From the NCBI GenBank assembly GCA_000697665.1, contig KL197711.1:1112761-1176760 (forward strand): a stretch of 64,000 nt of DNA, given 5' to 3'. This DNA is from Jaapia argillacea MUCL 33604. Its lineage: Eukaryota > Basidiomycota > Agaricomycetes > Jaapiales > Jaapiaceae. Positions 48,387-61,294 of the stretch are shown here, piece after piece (the first letter of the stretch is position 1; the number at the start of each line of letters is the position of its first letter). The translations under genes and the position numbers were made by a program. The notes beneath the pieces were generated by a model. It did not search any database. It saw only the letters and a program-made list of their open reading frames with translations, and had not been told where the DNA came from.

Positions 48387-50122
48387 TCACGCCTCCCCTC
48401 CCTTCCCAGTTTCATCCCTAATCCCCCCCTCCGCAAAATTCAAAATCCCACCAACATCCAACAACTCCACCACCTGTTCCGCCTCCTCCACTTTCATCCC
48501 CCCAAGCACCTTATTAACAGCATCCAACGAATTCGCCTTCAACGCATCTTTCAGCTCCTCACTAAAACTCTCAAACACATCCCATCTCATCTGCAGAGCT
48601 TTCCTCACTTCTTCGACGTCGAGGTTCTCGGTACCTGGTCCTTCGAGACGGAGATCGGAGGGAGGGGGACCGTCGGGGACGTTGAAGGTTATGGATGTGG
48701 TTGGGTTCTCGGGGACGAGTTGGATTTGTTCGACTCCTGGTGCGTTGGCTTCTGCTTCTTTGGTTTTGATGACTCGTTCGACGAGATGACGATATGTGTC
48801 TTCTACATCTTTACGGAACACACCCTCTGCGCGATGATCGCCCGAGATCATCCTACAAGAAACCGTCAATGGAATACAGAGCCGAGAAACCGGGGAGAAA
48901 CCCACTTTCTGAAGAACACACCAACACCATCCCGACCCAACTTTTCACAATACTGTAACAACAAACTCTGATGGACACACTGTTTCGCATACTTTTTCTG
49001 TCCTTTACTTTCCGCGTTAAAAGCGTTGACCAACAGAGCGTCAGAAGCGCCCTCGACGACGACGTCACGATGAGCTTGGATGAATTCGAAAGAGGTTTGG
49101 TAAGCCCATAAGGGGAGTTTCGAAAAGGCTTCGAGGACGGGTGTCATTTCGGGGAGTTCGACGTCGCCTTCTTCTTCTTCATCGGCTGCTGCTGCTGCTG
49201 TTGGTGGGGCGGCAGACTTGGATGAGGATGGGGCGGAGGGAGTGGAGGAGGAGGAGGATGCTACGCCTTTGGGATTGATGACTTCGTATTCGGTCTTCTT
49301 GGCTTTGGGGTGGTCGATTGCGTGGGCGCCTTTGACGGGGGGTGGCTCGGGCTTGGCTGGGATGTACTATGCAAGAAGAGGGCATGAATTAGAGAGTTTG
49401 GAAGGAGGGGTGGTGAAGTAACAGACCTTTGACTCGAACCCTTCATGCAGATCCTCACTCGTAATCTTCTTCTTCTGCTCCTCTTCTTCCTTCTCCAATT
49501 CTTTCTTAACATCATCAATATGTTTACCCAATTTGACCACATGTCCTTGAACACCCTCAATCAACGCCTTACCCAACTTCTCCTCCTGATTCTTATCCAA
49601 ACCCTTATCCTTGGCCTCTTTGAAAACCTGCAACAACAACGACAAGATCATTTCATCGTACGTAACGACTTTTGCGTTGGGTGAAACGCCAGCTGGGATT
49701 GGGGGGGCTTCGGGGGAGGGGTGAGTTTGGAGTTGTTCGACTAGGGTTGAGAAGGATGTTGGGGGGGAGGGGGAGGTGGATAGTGTTGATGAGATTTGGG
49801 CGAGACGGGGGAGGAGGTGTTGATTGCAGGCGATCTCGCCTTTCAGTTGGGCGATCTTGACTTTGCGGACTTCACGCTTTTCGTGGATGTCACGTTGTTT
49901 CCATCTGGGTGATAAGTGAGTTGAGTGGAGGGAAGATGGGAGATGGAGAGGGGAAGAAGTACCTGATTAGAGATTGTTTGTCGACATTGGGATGTCCTTC
50001 GATGTCGGAATCGTCAGAGAGCTGGGAGTGAGGAGAGGGGAAGAGACGTTGGTTCGTGTGGCTGAGTGCGTTGTACGCTGACTTACCTCGAGTGCATCCC
50101 ACTTGGAGTAGTTGAGTGGCAT
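48387..50122 (-). CDS. CDC37: Hsp90 co-chaperone Cdc37
   Basis: Kinase-specific Hsp90 co-chaperone, essential for folding of protein kinases. The start at 50122 (MPLNYSKWDALELSDDSDIE) gives the conserved N-terminus, including a Ser-Asp site of the kind phosphorylated by CK2. SLIRWKQRDIHEKREVRKVK and the kinase-binding coiled coil follow (LGKHIDDVKKELEKEEEE). The Hsp90-binding middle domain has PLWAYQTSFEFIQAHRDVVVE, KKYAKQCVHQSLLLQYC and DGVGVFFRKMISG. The C-terminal helix (GGMKVEEAEQVVELLDVGG) ends with ETGKGGEA at 48387. An Ala-rich, acidic low-complexity insert precedes the middle domain. Five or so introns are present. It is a complete, ordinary gene. Confidence 0.95.
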
Positions 50123-51423
50123 CGTTGATGTCGTTTGCAATTAAAGGTTAACACCCCGGTAGCGATCAAGGTGGAGAAGGTGGAGAAGGTGTCGAGAACA
50201 AGGCAGCGCAGCAGAGAGACGAGGGAGTTGTGGGCTCTTGTATTATTCCGCGGTGCAGAGCACGTTGTACTGGATTAGACGATGGTATCGATTGAACAGA
50301 CGCCCAAAGGATCCTTCGAGAATGATCACGGTGCCACACTTCTAGAATCATCTTTTGGGTCGACTTTGTGCAATTCTGATTCAGAGTTGGGTGGTTGTTG
50401 ACATGGGTTGATATCGGAACCGTAAAGTTGATGAACAACGACGGAGCGCCGAGGAAAGGATTGTTAACGGGCTGCTCATGATGCGGCTCATCATGTTGGA
50501 GTGTAATCTTCTGTTGAACCTGACGTTGTGGGAGCCTTCCAAGCCTCCCGGCGGCTGACCCGAAGTGCAATGACCCCTTTCACATGCAGAACTTCAGTAT
50601 CACACATTGAAGCTTGCATTGACGTTGGAAGAGGCGGAGATAAGAGAGAAACATATGCCCGTTCTACTCTCATCCGGCCACTTCTGGCCCAGGAAGCGGG
50701 AGGTGATAAATGTATTGACATCTCGTTGAGGATCTGCATTATGTTGCAAAGGTGCTGAATGTAGTAAACCTGCGCCGAGCGGGTGAAGATGATGGAGCGG
50801 CTAGCGGGGAAGCGACATCGGGGACCGGAGGAAGCTGGATGACGAAGGGACTAGGAACTAAGCGGTGGCTCAACTGGTCCATAAGTCGGTGAACCCACAG
50901 AACGTTGAACACACGCTGAACAATATGCGCGTAGAATACAAGTGAATAAAACTTCGATAAAATATGAATAAACGGAGGATTGTCGAAGCGGCACCGAGGG
51001 CGGACCAACATCGGACCTATCCGGCAACATTACTCCTAATTTGGATATGTCGGGAAGATGATCGGTGCCTGGATAACACTGAATGGTTCAGCGACCAAAA
51101 CCAAGTGCATATATTCAGCTATCCTGTATCTATCCCCGTCATCCTTCAAGTTCCCGGTACCCGTCGCTGCCACGCTCGACGTCCAGCGAATTAATTCCCA
51201 GCGACTCCCACCGGTGCAGTGATAAGGAGAAGCCGAGAGGTGAGCACACGAACGAAGAGAGATACTGTACTTACTTGGAAGCAATCACTCACGTGGAACA
51301 TGGACAGGCTTGACAGGAACAGACGCCGTTGATTGATCTGCAACTCCAATGTACATGCTATAACTCCCTCATACGCCCACCATACCCGTCCTGTGACACT
51401 CCACCGTCCTTCGTTTGCCCGCC
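50123..51423. other. Divergent intergenic region between CDC37 and the methyltransferase gene
   Basis: About 1.3 kb. It holds both promoters and probably a long leader for the methyltransferase. Short frames at 50166-50570 and 50739-51284 are uninformative. No element is recognised. Confidence 0.4.
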
Positions 51424-54400
51424 ATGCCAGGCGCAATGCTAAATACATACTATTACCCACATCGACACCGCTCACACTCCATTCCATCAAACCACCCCAA
51501 ACATCCTCCTCCCGCTCTTTCCGATCCAGAATTACCCGCGTCACCTGAGCATCCCCGTTCAGCCAAAGATCACCTCGAATCTCCAGCTAATCCTTCCTCT
51601 CTTCCTGCACCGACTTCACCCTCGCAGAAATCAAAGCAAAGTCCTTATACCCTATTCGCATCAAGTACCGCACGGGTCGGCAGAAAGTTCGGGAGGAAGT
51701 CATCGACCGCAGAGGCTCCCGGTCCCATTAGTGGCTCCGTACCTGGATCATTTACTGAAGTCCAAGGACAACGAGGCTCGGATAACTCGAATCCTACTGG
51801 AGCACCTCCGCGGCCGCTGCGTAACCCCGCTCGACCACTCGTACCTAAACGACCATCAACCTCTTCTGGCATCCCTTCCAGACAACCATTCTTGCAACCC
51901 AGACTGTCTACTTCTTCAGGTGGACGTAGTGCTCTGAGCGGAAGCGAGAGTGGTGCTGCGTCGACACAAGGCTTTGTTCCAGGATCATCGTCTTCGCAAA
52001 GACCGAGTACGGCATCGGGAGGGAAACCGACGCCTTCGACTGCTCTGTCCAAACAGGCTGCCGCCATATACGGTCCGAGAGGACCTACAGGTTCAGCTGG
52101 AGGAAGGGAGGGCATGTTCTTTTGGGAGATCTCGTCTCAGAAGGGCTCGGGGGTGAGTGTTCGTACCCTTTCACTTTGTTCTGTTCCTGACTTTTTTGAC
52201 CTAACCAGTCGGGATCGGAATACCCTGGATCGAGGAGGAAGAGCACCAGTAGTCGAAAGACGACTGGTAGCGACAACCGGACCATACAATCCACTTCATC
52301 TACTCAATCTCAAGTCGGTTCCTCCTCTTCCTCTCACAACCACAGCAACAGTATCAATACCAATACCAATACCAATCGCAATCGGAGCGATAGCAATAAT
52401 ACCAATGCAAACCAACGCGCCGCGAACCAACGTAGTCCAGTTTCGAGTCCACAGCGACTGCGCAGTAATAGTGGTGGAGGGGAGATACAATGGAACCCAA
52501 GTCAACGGAACTTGTTAACCCCAGCCCAGCGTATCCAAAGTGATACTTACAATCGTAACAATACTAGCACCACCACATCTGGTCAACGTTCCAACACTTC
52601 TCCATCCCAACGCAATGCTACCGTTTCACCTCAACGTGCTTCTACGATCCCACCTTCGCAACGGACTGTTAGGACCAGGAGTGATTCGACTAGCGCGAGC
52701 GCTTCAAGGGCGCCGGATTTCTCGACTGCTGATAGGACGATTTTGGAAGAGTTGAAGAGGAATATACAGGCTCGGGATGCGCAGTTTGTTGTTAGGGGTG
52801 GGAGGAAGCATCATCCGTTTTTGCCTGGGGAGGTGCCGTATCCGAGGGATTATGATCGGTTGGTTGTTGATCAGTGAGTTTTGGTTTTGCGATCCTTGGT
52901 GTGGGTTTGGTGTGGAATGCTGATGTATTTTGGGTAGTGATGTTTGGGAGACGCAGTTTGTGCAACAGGTTTGTGGGAGTGTTACTTGGCATGTTTTTGA
53001 GAGGCCGCCTACGAAAGTGTGAGTCTGTCTGGTTATTTGGAGGATGATTGATTGACTGACTGGTTGGTTGGTTGTAGACTCGATCTTGGATGTGGTGCGT
53101 AATCTTTCTTGTTGGTGTGGTCCGGGAAGTAGGTGTAATGATTGGGTGTTTAGGAACTGGGTCTTGGATATTGGAATGTGCGAGGCAGTGGAAGGTATGT
53201 TTTGAGCTTTCCACGTGTTCACGGGTTTTGCTTACGGTGGACCTTTTGGTAGGATTGTCATTTTGTTGGTACGTCTTGGTCCATTGAATACGCATCCTAG
53301 ATGTTTGGTTTCCTTGTATGCTAATCCTTGTCTTCGGCAGGCCTCGATATCGTCCCACTTCATCCAGATCTTCAACAAGTCGGTTTGTTCGACCTTGCTT
53401 CGAGGGTTACTTGGGTTCAGGCTAATTTGTACGTCCGCTTTTTCTTGTTGGTGAATACAAGCTGATGTGTGTTGTCGTGTTGTAGCTTGGATAAACTGCC
53501 GTTTCCGAATGAGGAGTTTGACTATGTGTGAGTGTCGCGTTTTGTCTTCCAGAGAGATTTGGTGTGCTGAAGGCGGATGGATCTTGGTAGACATATCAAG
53601 AGGATTGCGAGGGGTGTTCCGGAGGACAAGGTGAGCGCCTTTGAAGCTTTGGTTGAGCGGGATGCTAACCGTGACGATATCGCAGTGGGACTCGTTGTTC
53701 GATGAGATATCCCGAGTGATGAAGCCTGGTGGTGCATTTGAGGTCAGGATTGCTTCATCCTCATTCCTCTCGGGCGCAAGTTGACGTTGATTGGACTATT
53801 AGATGATCGAAGAAGACCTCTATTTCCCTGGAATGCTTCGAGATACCGCCAGTACCTCCTCTCGCGTCTCAACACCAATCTTACCTTCAACACCACCCCG
53901 AACAGCATCTGCATCCCCAGTCGCTTTCGAGCCCAAGATCCTAGATCACTCACCCCGCCATCAACAACATGACACGGAAACTACCATTCGACCCGAAACA
54001 CTCTCACCGCCCTCACAACATTTCGCGCCATCCATTTCCATTGATGATAGTCATTCTTCCGATCAATCCATCACCCGTTCTGCCAAAGTTTCCGGTCCAT
54101 CTCCTTATCGACCGAACAAACGACACTCGTTCGCTTCTTCTTTGTTGTTCTTGTCTGATCTCTCAACTGCTTCGGCTTTGTCGTTGTCGGATATCCATCC
54201 CAGAGGGATATCGTTGTCGATTCCTGGTTTGGGGACGCAGAGGTCTGAGATGGATTTGAGGGCTTCTGCTAGAGCTAGCGCTGCGAGCCCCCCGAGGATT
54301 GTGGAATCTCCGCCTACGCCGTCGAGCCCTGCGAAGAGGACGTCACAGTCTTCGTCGAATGCGCCGTTGTTTTTGTTGAGGACGTTACCGAAGGCGCCGC

Positions 54401-55778
54401 CGAATCCGAGGGATCATGCATTGTTGGAGACTATCTACTCGGAGATGCATTCTTCGAGGTTTGTGAATTTGGCACCGCTTGCGCTGTTGCCGAATTATTT
54501 GTCGTTGTATTTCAAGGGTGAGTGCACTTTTGGTCGAGTCTGTTGGTACATTGGTTGATTGGTTTTTTTTTGGGATAGATGTGCGAACTCATATGCCAAT
54601 TATCGTCACGTTTCCTCCGCCTTCGAGGAATCATCTTCACGACCATATTGTGGATGATGATTCGTCTTCTTCATCGGATGAAGACGAGCCTTTCGACGCG
54701 CCTCACAATTTACCACCTGGTCATCGAAAGGTAGGAGGGGATTCACCTGCTGTTGCTAAAAATCCATCGATTGTCAACCTGAATCGTCTGTCTACTTATG
54801 TTGGTACGAAGGAGGTAATGCGAAAGACGCAGCCGTACGTCACTGTGGATAGTACTCGAACTTCGGCGTTATCACCTACCACTCGAGCTTCGATCTTGGC
54901 TCCTTTGAACGACCCACGAGGATCGACGTTATTCCAACCGAGGACGTCTAGTACCGATGAAGAAGCTAGCCTAAACTCAGCCTCGCTCGACATTTCCGAA
55001 ACTCTCATGTCAAGTTATCTTTTCGAAGGCAGTACTCCTGGGCTTTACAACCGAACGTCGCCTTTCGTCAAGGGCAATCGGTTACCGAATAAGACTTTCA
55101 ATTTTGATTTGCAGAGTTTGCAGTTGCATTTGAGTACGAGGGTTTCGGAGATTTTGGCTTGTAGGGAAGCGATGTGGGATTGGGTTTTGGATTATCAGTT
55201 GGCTGCTAGGTCTTCTTCTCCCAAGAGGAGGAGGCAGAGTGGGATTGAGGATGAGGCGAAGAGGGATTTGATTCAGCTTACGAGGGGGGATTTTGAGGAG
55301 TTGTTGATGTATTTTGAATTGTGAGTTTTTTTGGTGTGATTTGTTGAGATGATGTTGACGGTGGGCTTTTTTGTGTAGGGATATGAAGGACCATACGGCG
55401 CTTGGGAACGTCCTTGAGGAACGATTCTCGTGGAATGTCATGCATATGGCTAGGACCCAAGATCGGAAAGCCTTTGAAGCGGCTTGTGATCGATGGACCG
55501 AGTACCAGCAGGATCTGCAGAATCAGCGACAGCGGCTTCATCATTCCGCGTCTATTCTCCCTACGTCGAATGAGGCTGATGAGAAGCTTGGACCTGGAGG
55601 TGTGAGGAGGAGTAAGAGCGACGCTCAGCCTTTACGGAGAAATCGGAGTAGGAGGAGTGGGGATAATGTTGGGGATTCGACTAGGGAGGAAGAGGTTGAA
55701 GAGGATGGTGTGTCGAGTGTGCTGCCGACTCAGAGGTTGAGTCGGACGTTGAGGGTGTTCGTTTGTTGGAAGCCTTGA
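51424..55778 (+). CDS. Large SAM-dependent methyltransferase with disordered flanks
   Basis: A protein of roughly 1,200 residues whose central domain is a class I SAM-dependent methyltransferase. The N-terminal about 400 residues are Ser/Pro/Thr/Asn-rich and disordered, with an Asn-Thr repeat near 52348-52380. The methyltransferase starts around YPRDYDRLVVDHDVWETQF. Its motif I, LDLGCGTGSWILECA, is spread over a 17-nt exon (53078-53094) and its neighbours. A 16-nt exon (53253-53268) carries DCHFVG before LDIVPLHPDLQ. Later come WVQANFLDKLPFPNEEFDYV and EISRVMKPGGAFEMIEEDLYF. A Ser-rich insert and helical C-terminal segments follow, ending RVFVCWKP at 55778. It resembles uncharacterised basidiomycete methyltransferases. 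The methyl acceptor is unknown. Confidence 0.88.
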
Positions 55779-56332
55779 TGCATGATGATGGACTGCGTTT
55801 TCCGAGTCGGATCGAGGCGACTGGTTTCACTGTTTGCCTTTCATTTTTTTCTCCCTATCTTTTTGCTGCAATCTACTTGCTCATCTTAACTATCGTTATT
55901 TATGACCTCTAGGTTGCATCTGTATCCTTCATCTCCCCAATTTCTCTTTGTTCTCTGCATTCCTGGATTCGTCTCTACTCAGACTTCTGAGACTTGCCTT
56001 GCTGTATTGATACCTCCTGCTGTACTCGCCAGCTTGTTTACGCTATTAACGACATTGATGAATTCTAAAGACCATTCTGATGCTACTAGTAGTTTTCTAA
56101 GCGAAATTTTGGACAGACAGACCTTCATCGAGAGTAATTCAACTGTCAAACTGGTCCGTGCGCAGCATGACGAGCGTGTGACCGGTGACAAATCGACTGT
56201 CGCCCAACGTTCCGTTGTGTTCGTCTGCCCTCTCATACCCAGCGTCTCTGTCGCTTTTCTTTTACGCTCGTTGGAACCTTTACGCTGCTCCTCGTCAGTA
56301 CCTTTTAGATAGTCCTTACTTTTGTTCCTGTG
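55779..56332. other. Spacer between the methyltransferase and Red1-like genes
   Basis: About 550 bp between two same-strand genes. It holds the methyltransferase 3' flank and the promoter of the next gene. An open frame at 55902-56312 has no recognisable content. Confidence 0.45.
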
Positions 56333-59300
56333 ATGTCCTTCATGGATGTCCCGGGCCTCTCGGGCTCCCCACCCCCTCAGGACGATCCGATGAGAGGATC
56401 ATCACCCCACCAGGATTTACCATCGGGGCAGTCTATGCTTTCTTCTGGGACTACAGGCGACCCTGCCTCATCTCTGCGCGCCGCTGCTCTTATGACGCTA
56501 AAATCCAAACGTCGCAAACCTACTAGCAACTCTGAACCGCCATCCAGTCTTCCCTCTCGACCAGCTCCACCATCACCAGATTTTCAACTTGATTATGGAC
56601 AAGACACAACGTCGTCTCCGACAATTCTAGGGGCCACCTCTGTCTTGGCATCTCCGGTGGTCAAGTCCGTTCCGACAACCTCTGGACAACCCTCTTCGTC
56701 CTCGGCTGCGCAGGACGAAGATGGGCAACTCAAGGAGGAAGGCGAAATTAGCGACTCCGAAAGCCCTCCCACGCCTCCTACACCCCCCAAACTCCAGGAC
56801 TTCAAGATGAATAGGAAAACCAAGTACTCGGAACAGCCACTTGTGACAAAAGCCACTAGTCCCATTGTTTCAACCAAGGCCGAAACAAAAGTACTTTCTC
56901 TTCTCGATAGGGTTGGTCATCCCGTCCCTCCAGCCCCTCCTCCTCCCCTTGTTGAGTCACCTCGACCAATGTCTCCGCCAACGGCATTTCAGGCCCCCAT
57001 ATCTGAGCCACATCCCATCGACGTGGATCACATCCGACCTGGACTTGCCAGTGAGTAGCAACCCTATCTCTGCCGGTTATGGTTTCAGGATAAATGCCAC
57101 CTTTTCCCCTAGTGACACAAAGTCAATACGACACTGCTAAAGACATTGTGCTCGATCTCCTTGGATGGGGCGTTCCTCCCGCATATCTCATGGATTGTGG
57201 TTTAAGTCGAGAAATTGTGTTCTACGTCTTCACGGAACTCAATCTGCGTCTTCCCGATGGTTTCGACGTCGACGGACTCCTTCCCCACCACCACCCATCT
57301 GCGCCAAATTCTCCGGTCCCCACCGCGTCCCTAGCACCTCCAATTTCACAACCTCACCTGCAAGGGCCTCCACCTCCCTTGCCATCCTCTCAACCTCCTC
57401 CACCTTCCAGACCTGAACCGTCCGCGACCCAGTCACGCCTTCCATCTGGGCATCCCAGTCTGCCGCCCAAACCCGTCGTCGTTCCTCCACCCGCTCCGGT
57501 CCCCGCTCCGTTGCCGTCGAAACCTGTCCAAGCTGCCCTTGGTACGACGAATTCTCCTATGCCCACGTCGCCCTCCAGTCCCTCCGCCTCTACCAGTCTT
57601 CTCGACATCGAGCAACAGCGTCGCCAAGAATTGCTTGCACGAAAGGCAGTTCAAGCGTCCCGCAAGTTGAAGCCTACGACTGACACGAGTATGTCCACAC
57701 CACCGACCCATTCCTTTCCCGACTCTTCCATCCGGGGCGGCGAGGACTTGGAATCGATGGCCACCATACCCCATGCCACTGTAGACGACTTTTTGAACAG
57801 CATTGGCCCCACCACACGAAACGACAAGGGTAAAGCCAAAGCCGCCGCCGACGTGGATGGGTTCGAGAACAATGGATATCGAAGTAGCAGCCATGAAGAT
57901 ATGGATATCGACGATGATATCCCTGGCTTTTCGAATGGGTTGCGCTCCCTTCCTTCCGCGTTGTCCGTCCACTCGTCCGTATCATCTGTGAATTCTCTCA
58001 CCCCCGAATTTGCATCTCCGGCGCTTGGGCCTCCACCATCGTCTGCTGATTCTGCCGCGTCGTCTGTGACATCAGTGGCAACCGTTGTCGATCGCTGGGA
58101 TGATGTGATCGAGAATGGCCCCAGCTATGTCAACGGATCGATGCTGCCACCCAACCAACGACGTGGTTTGAAGCGGCCTGTAGCTGCCGATTTTGTTGAC
58201 CTGGAACCCACTCAGCCGAGATCCCACCACCATCACAACGGGCACAGCAACGGGCATCATCACCCGCACCTGAGGAGGAAGACGGGGAGTTTTGCCAGCG
58301 TTAGTGGCATGCGACGATGTGTCATCGACCTGAGTGATAGCGAGGACGACGGAGGTTTTGACAGTGACTTCAATGTTGGGTTTTCGGATACCGACAACCT
58401 AAACTCCATCCCTATGCCTGTCCCCCATCATCCTCGGCCTTCGAGGTTATCCTCCCGTGTGGCGTCCCCTCCCTCTCAATCTCCAGCTGCTTTATTTGAA
58501 AAGGAGCGGGAGATACAACGCATGAAGGAGATCATTGCAAAGCGAGAAGAGAAGCTGCGGAAGCAGGCTGAGGTTCGGCTTCTGTGTTTCCGATTTTGGA
58601 TTGGTTTCTCACCTCGCCATTTAGCTCACCAGCCGTCCTCCATCGACAATACCTACGACGTCAATATCAACTCTAACCTTTCCTGGGGGGTCCCCTTCCA
58701 CATCACCTCTGACGCCTCCGATCAAGGTCGAAGACCATGAAGGAGGGTCTGCCAATGGCTGGCCGGAGGTGCAGAACGGAAGCGCTGTACCACCACCGTC
58801 CACGAATGCATGCGACGACAACACTGACGAGGATGCTGTCATGAGGGATCTCACTACCCCCGGTGGGTCCACTCTAGCTGTCGAGTTCATCTCATTTAAA
58901 CGCAATATTGCACAGAAGGACATCCTGATACACCCTCGGCTGTGCCATTGTCGACGGTGTCATCTGAAGCCACAACCCCGATCGGTTCTCATCTCTTCCG
59001 TTTTCCTCTTTTCCAGTTTCCAACTGACTGAACGTTGCGCACTTTTGCGCCTTCTTCCTTTGTTGGTTCCTATTCTAGATGTCATAGCAGATACCATGCA
59101 ACATCCGACCACAGGAGAACAAGGCGAGTAGTAGGCACGGTGTTTTTGGTTTTTGTGACGCACTCTTGACGACTATTCTTGGGTCCTCAATATCATTCCC
59201 CTTGATTTCGGTGCCTCTCCTGTTGCGTGTTCTACCTCTCCAAATCTCGGCGGCATTCTTCACTGATAGTTTTGACCGCCGAAGCACGGCAAGAACAAGT

Positions 59301-60272
59301 GGCAAGGATCAATTCCCCTTCTTCCGCGGTCGTGCGGCTACTCTAGCTTCTCCTGACTAAGCTGTCCTGCTTTTGTTTCTCTTTCGGCTCCGCCATTGGT
59401 TTGCCTGTTATAGGTCGACGGAGCGCCCACTGAACAAGAGTCTTCAACCCTCGGCGCCGAAGAACAAGAGGCGTCGACCCAGGTGCGTGATCATACTCTG
59501 AACTCAATTCTTTTTATTTGTTCTGGGGCGTATCTACGTCTTGTCCGACTGGCGCTAACGATGATGGCCGGCTTTTTCATGGGCAGATGCAACAACTACA
59601 GAACCAGCAACACCTTGATGACACCACCGACTTTTTCCGTTATAGATCTGTTTTTGCAAAGTACCCGATGTTGCGTTCATACTCACATACACCATATCAG
59701 ACACATAGGCCCTCTTCTTCTGCTTCTTCCTCTACCTCCATTTCTTCTTCCTGCCCCTCCAATCCTCCTTCCCCCACACTTGTTCCGTCTGCTCCTCTTT
59801 TCCGTGCACCGTATGAGATACCGGACCTCAAGCCGCTCAAGTTGTTGACTGCTACAAAGGCAATGTTTTCTATGCCTGGATGGGCTGACAAGCGGATCTG
59901 CCAATTTGAAGTACCTGGTGGTGGAGAGTGTCGGGATGCGGGGTGTGAGGATATTCATCTGAGTCACCTTGTAGATGCGGGTGCCGAGCCGAGTGGTGAG
60001 TGTATTCACTTTATGGAGTGTTGGTTGGCTTATGGTGGAACTTCTCTCCCTTCTCGTGCCGCTTGGCTGTTGTGGTCATCCCCGTTTTGTTTGTAGTTGA
60101 CGACACTGCTCAGTTCCTGTCGGACTGCTTGCCAGAAGATGGACGGCTGAGTTTTCAAGAGATCAAGACGGCGTTGGAAAGCGTCCGATGGCGACAACCA
60201 CAGAAGTCTGTGTCATCTCTTGAAGATCGGGTTGTGGAAGCTTTCTCGTTGCTATGTTCTACAAGACAATAA
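56333..60272 (+). CDS. RED1: Red1/ZFC3H1-like zinc-finger protein (putative RNA-surveillance scaffold)
   Basis: The C-terminal exons carry the zf-C3H1 signature (PF10650-type): RICQFEVPGGGECRDAGCED, then IHLSH, giving three Cys and a His. This is the family mark of fission-yeast Red1 and human ZFC3H1, core of the MTREC/PAXT complex that feeds RNA to the nuclear exosome. The first exon (56333-57050) splices at 57113 into a second exon of Pro/Ser-rich disorder. That exon includes KDIVLDLLGWGVPPAYLMD, a WDDVIENGP segment, acidic SDSEDDGG patches and a coiled coil (KEREIQRMKEIIAKREEKLR). Exon boundaries between about 58573 and 59590 are unresolved. The stop is at 60270-60272. Assignment rests on the zinc finger and overall layout. 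Confidence 0.75.
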
Positions 60273-61294
60273 CACTCTACAGAGCGACGACGGACAATAT
60301 TGGCATTCCGCGACCAATGGCGGTCGTATTGGGCCAGGATGAGGGCGAAGGGGAAAAGAGCGCCTAGCGCCATCAAGCGGTCCGAAAGGGCTCCTTGAGA
60401 TGACCGACGAGCACAGCACAGGAGATGAAATGGCCAAGCACCTGTTGGGGAGGAGTGATTAGCCAGTGAATTGATTACCGGCGTTCTAGTGTGCCTCGAG
60501 GCGGCGATGGAGGGGATTCATTGTTTTCGATTTTCTTTGTGTTATTGCTTTTATCGGTCTTGTTTTGTTGCAATTTTTTTTTGCATTGCGTAGTCGTAGA
60601 CGGTCCGCTCGCGAATTGTATGGATTTCAAGCACTTTGTATGTTTTTGAGAGGAATGGATTGTGATTCGGATCGACGGAGGATGATTGAGCTGTCAAGAC
60701 TGTTAGACAAGCGGGATCAAATGTATGCCGAAAGGGGAGTTAGCGCAAGCAGGAAGGTTTCCCGATATGACTAAGATGTTGCTATAAATGAAAATGGGCT
60801 GCGCATGCGATGACGAATCGGTGTGAGAAGCAAATCGGAGAACCGACCACCGCGGGGTTTGTCACTATTTGGCGCTCGCAATTTTAGGAAGGATGAGCGA
60901 TTTTAGCAAGTGAGTGGTGGATTTTGTACAGCAATGAAGGGAAATGAAGATGCGTGCAGTCGTCGCGAGGCCAGGATACATACATGGGCACAGAGCACAG
61001 TATCTTTTCATGAAAGTTCCACAGAGTTTGGCTATGCGACGGCCGAGAATGGAAGTTTTCGTGGCGCGGGAAATGCCGGTATTGTTGTACCTGAGAATGG
61101 CCCCTTATAGATAACAGACGATTTGTGATGCATTTTCCTGATTCCTCCCCGTTTTGTCCTCCTCACTCACCCTCCTGCCACAACTGGCCATTCCTTTTCG
61201 GGCGGCTACTCCTTCTTCGTCTTCACTGTCTCAAACGTCCTCGACGCTCAACACAACTCCGTCGCCATCGTGATCAACAGCGACCAGCGAGTTT
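60273..61294. other. Spacer between the Red1-like gene and MCM1
   Basis: About 1 kb containing the 3' flank of the Red1-like gene and the promoter/leader of the MADS-box gene. There is a T-rich tract at about 60540-60580. No gene is supported. Confidence 0.45.

Noticed and set aside
52296-52505. Repetitive minus-strand frame rich in Ile/Gly/Ala
   Set aside because: It is the antisense shadow of the Asn-Thr repeat coding region of the methyltransferase.
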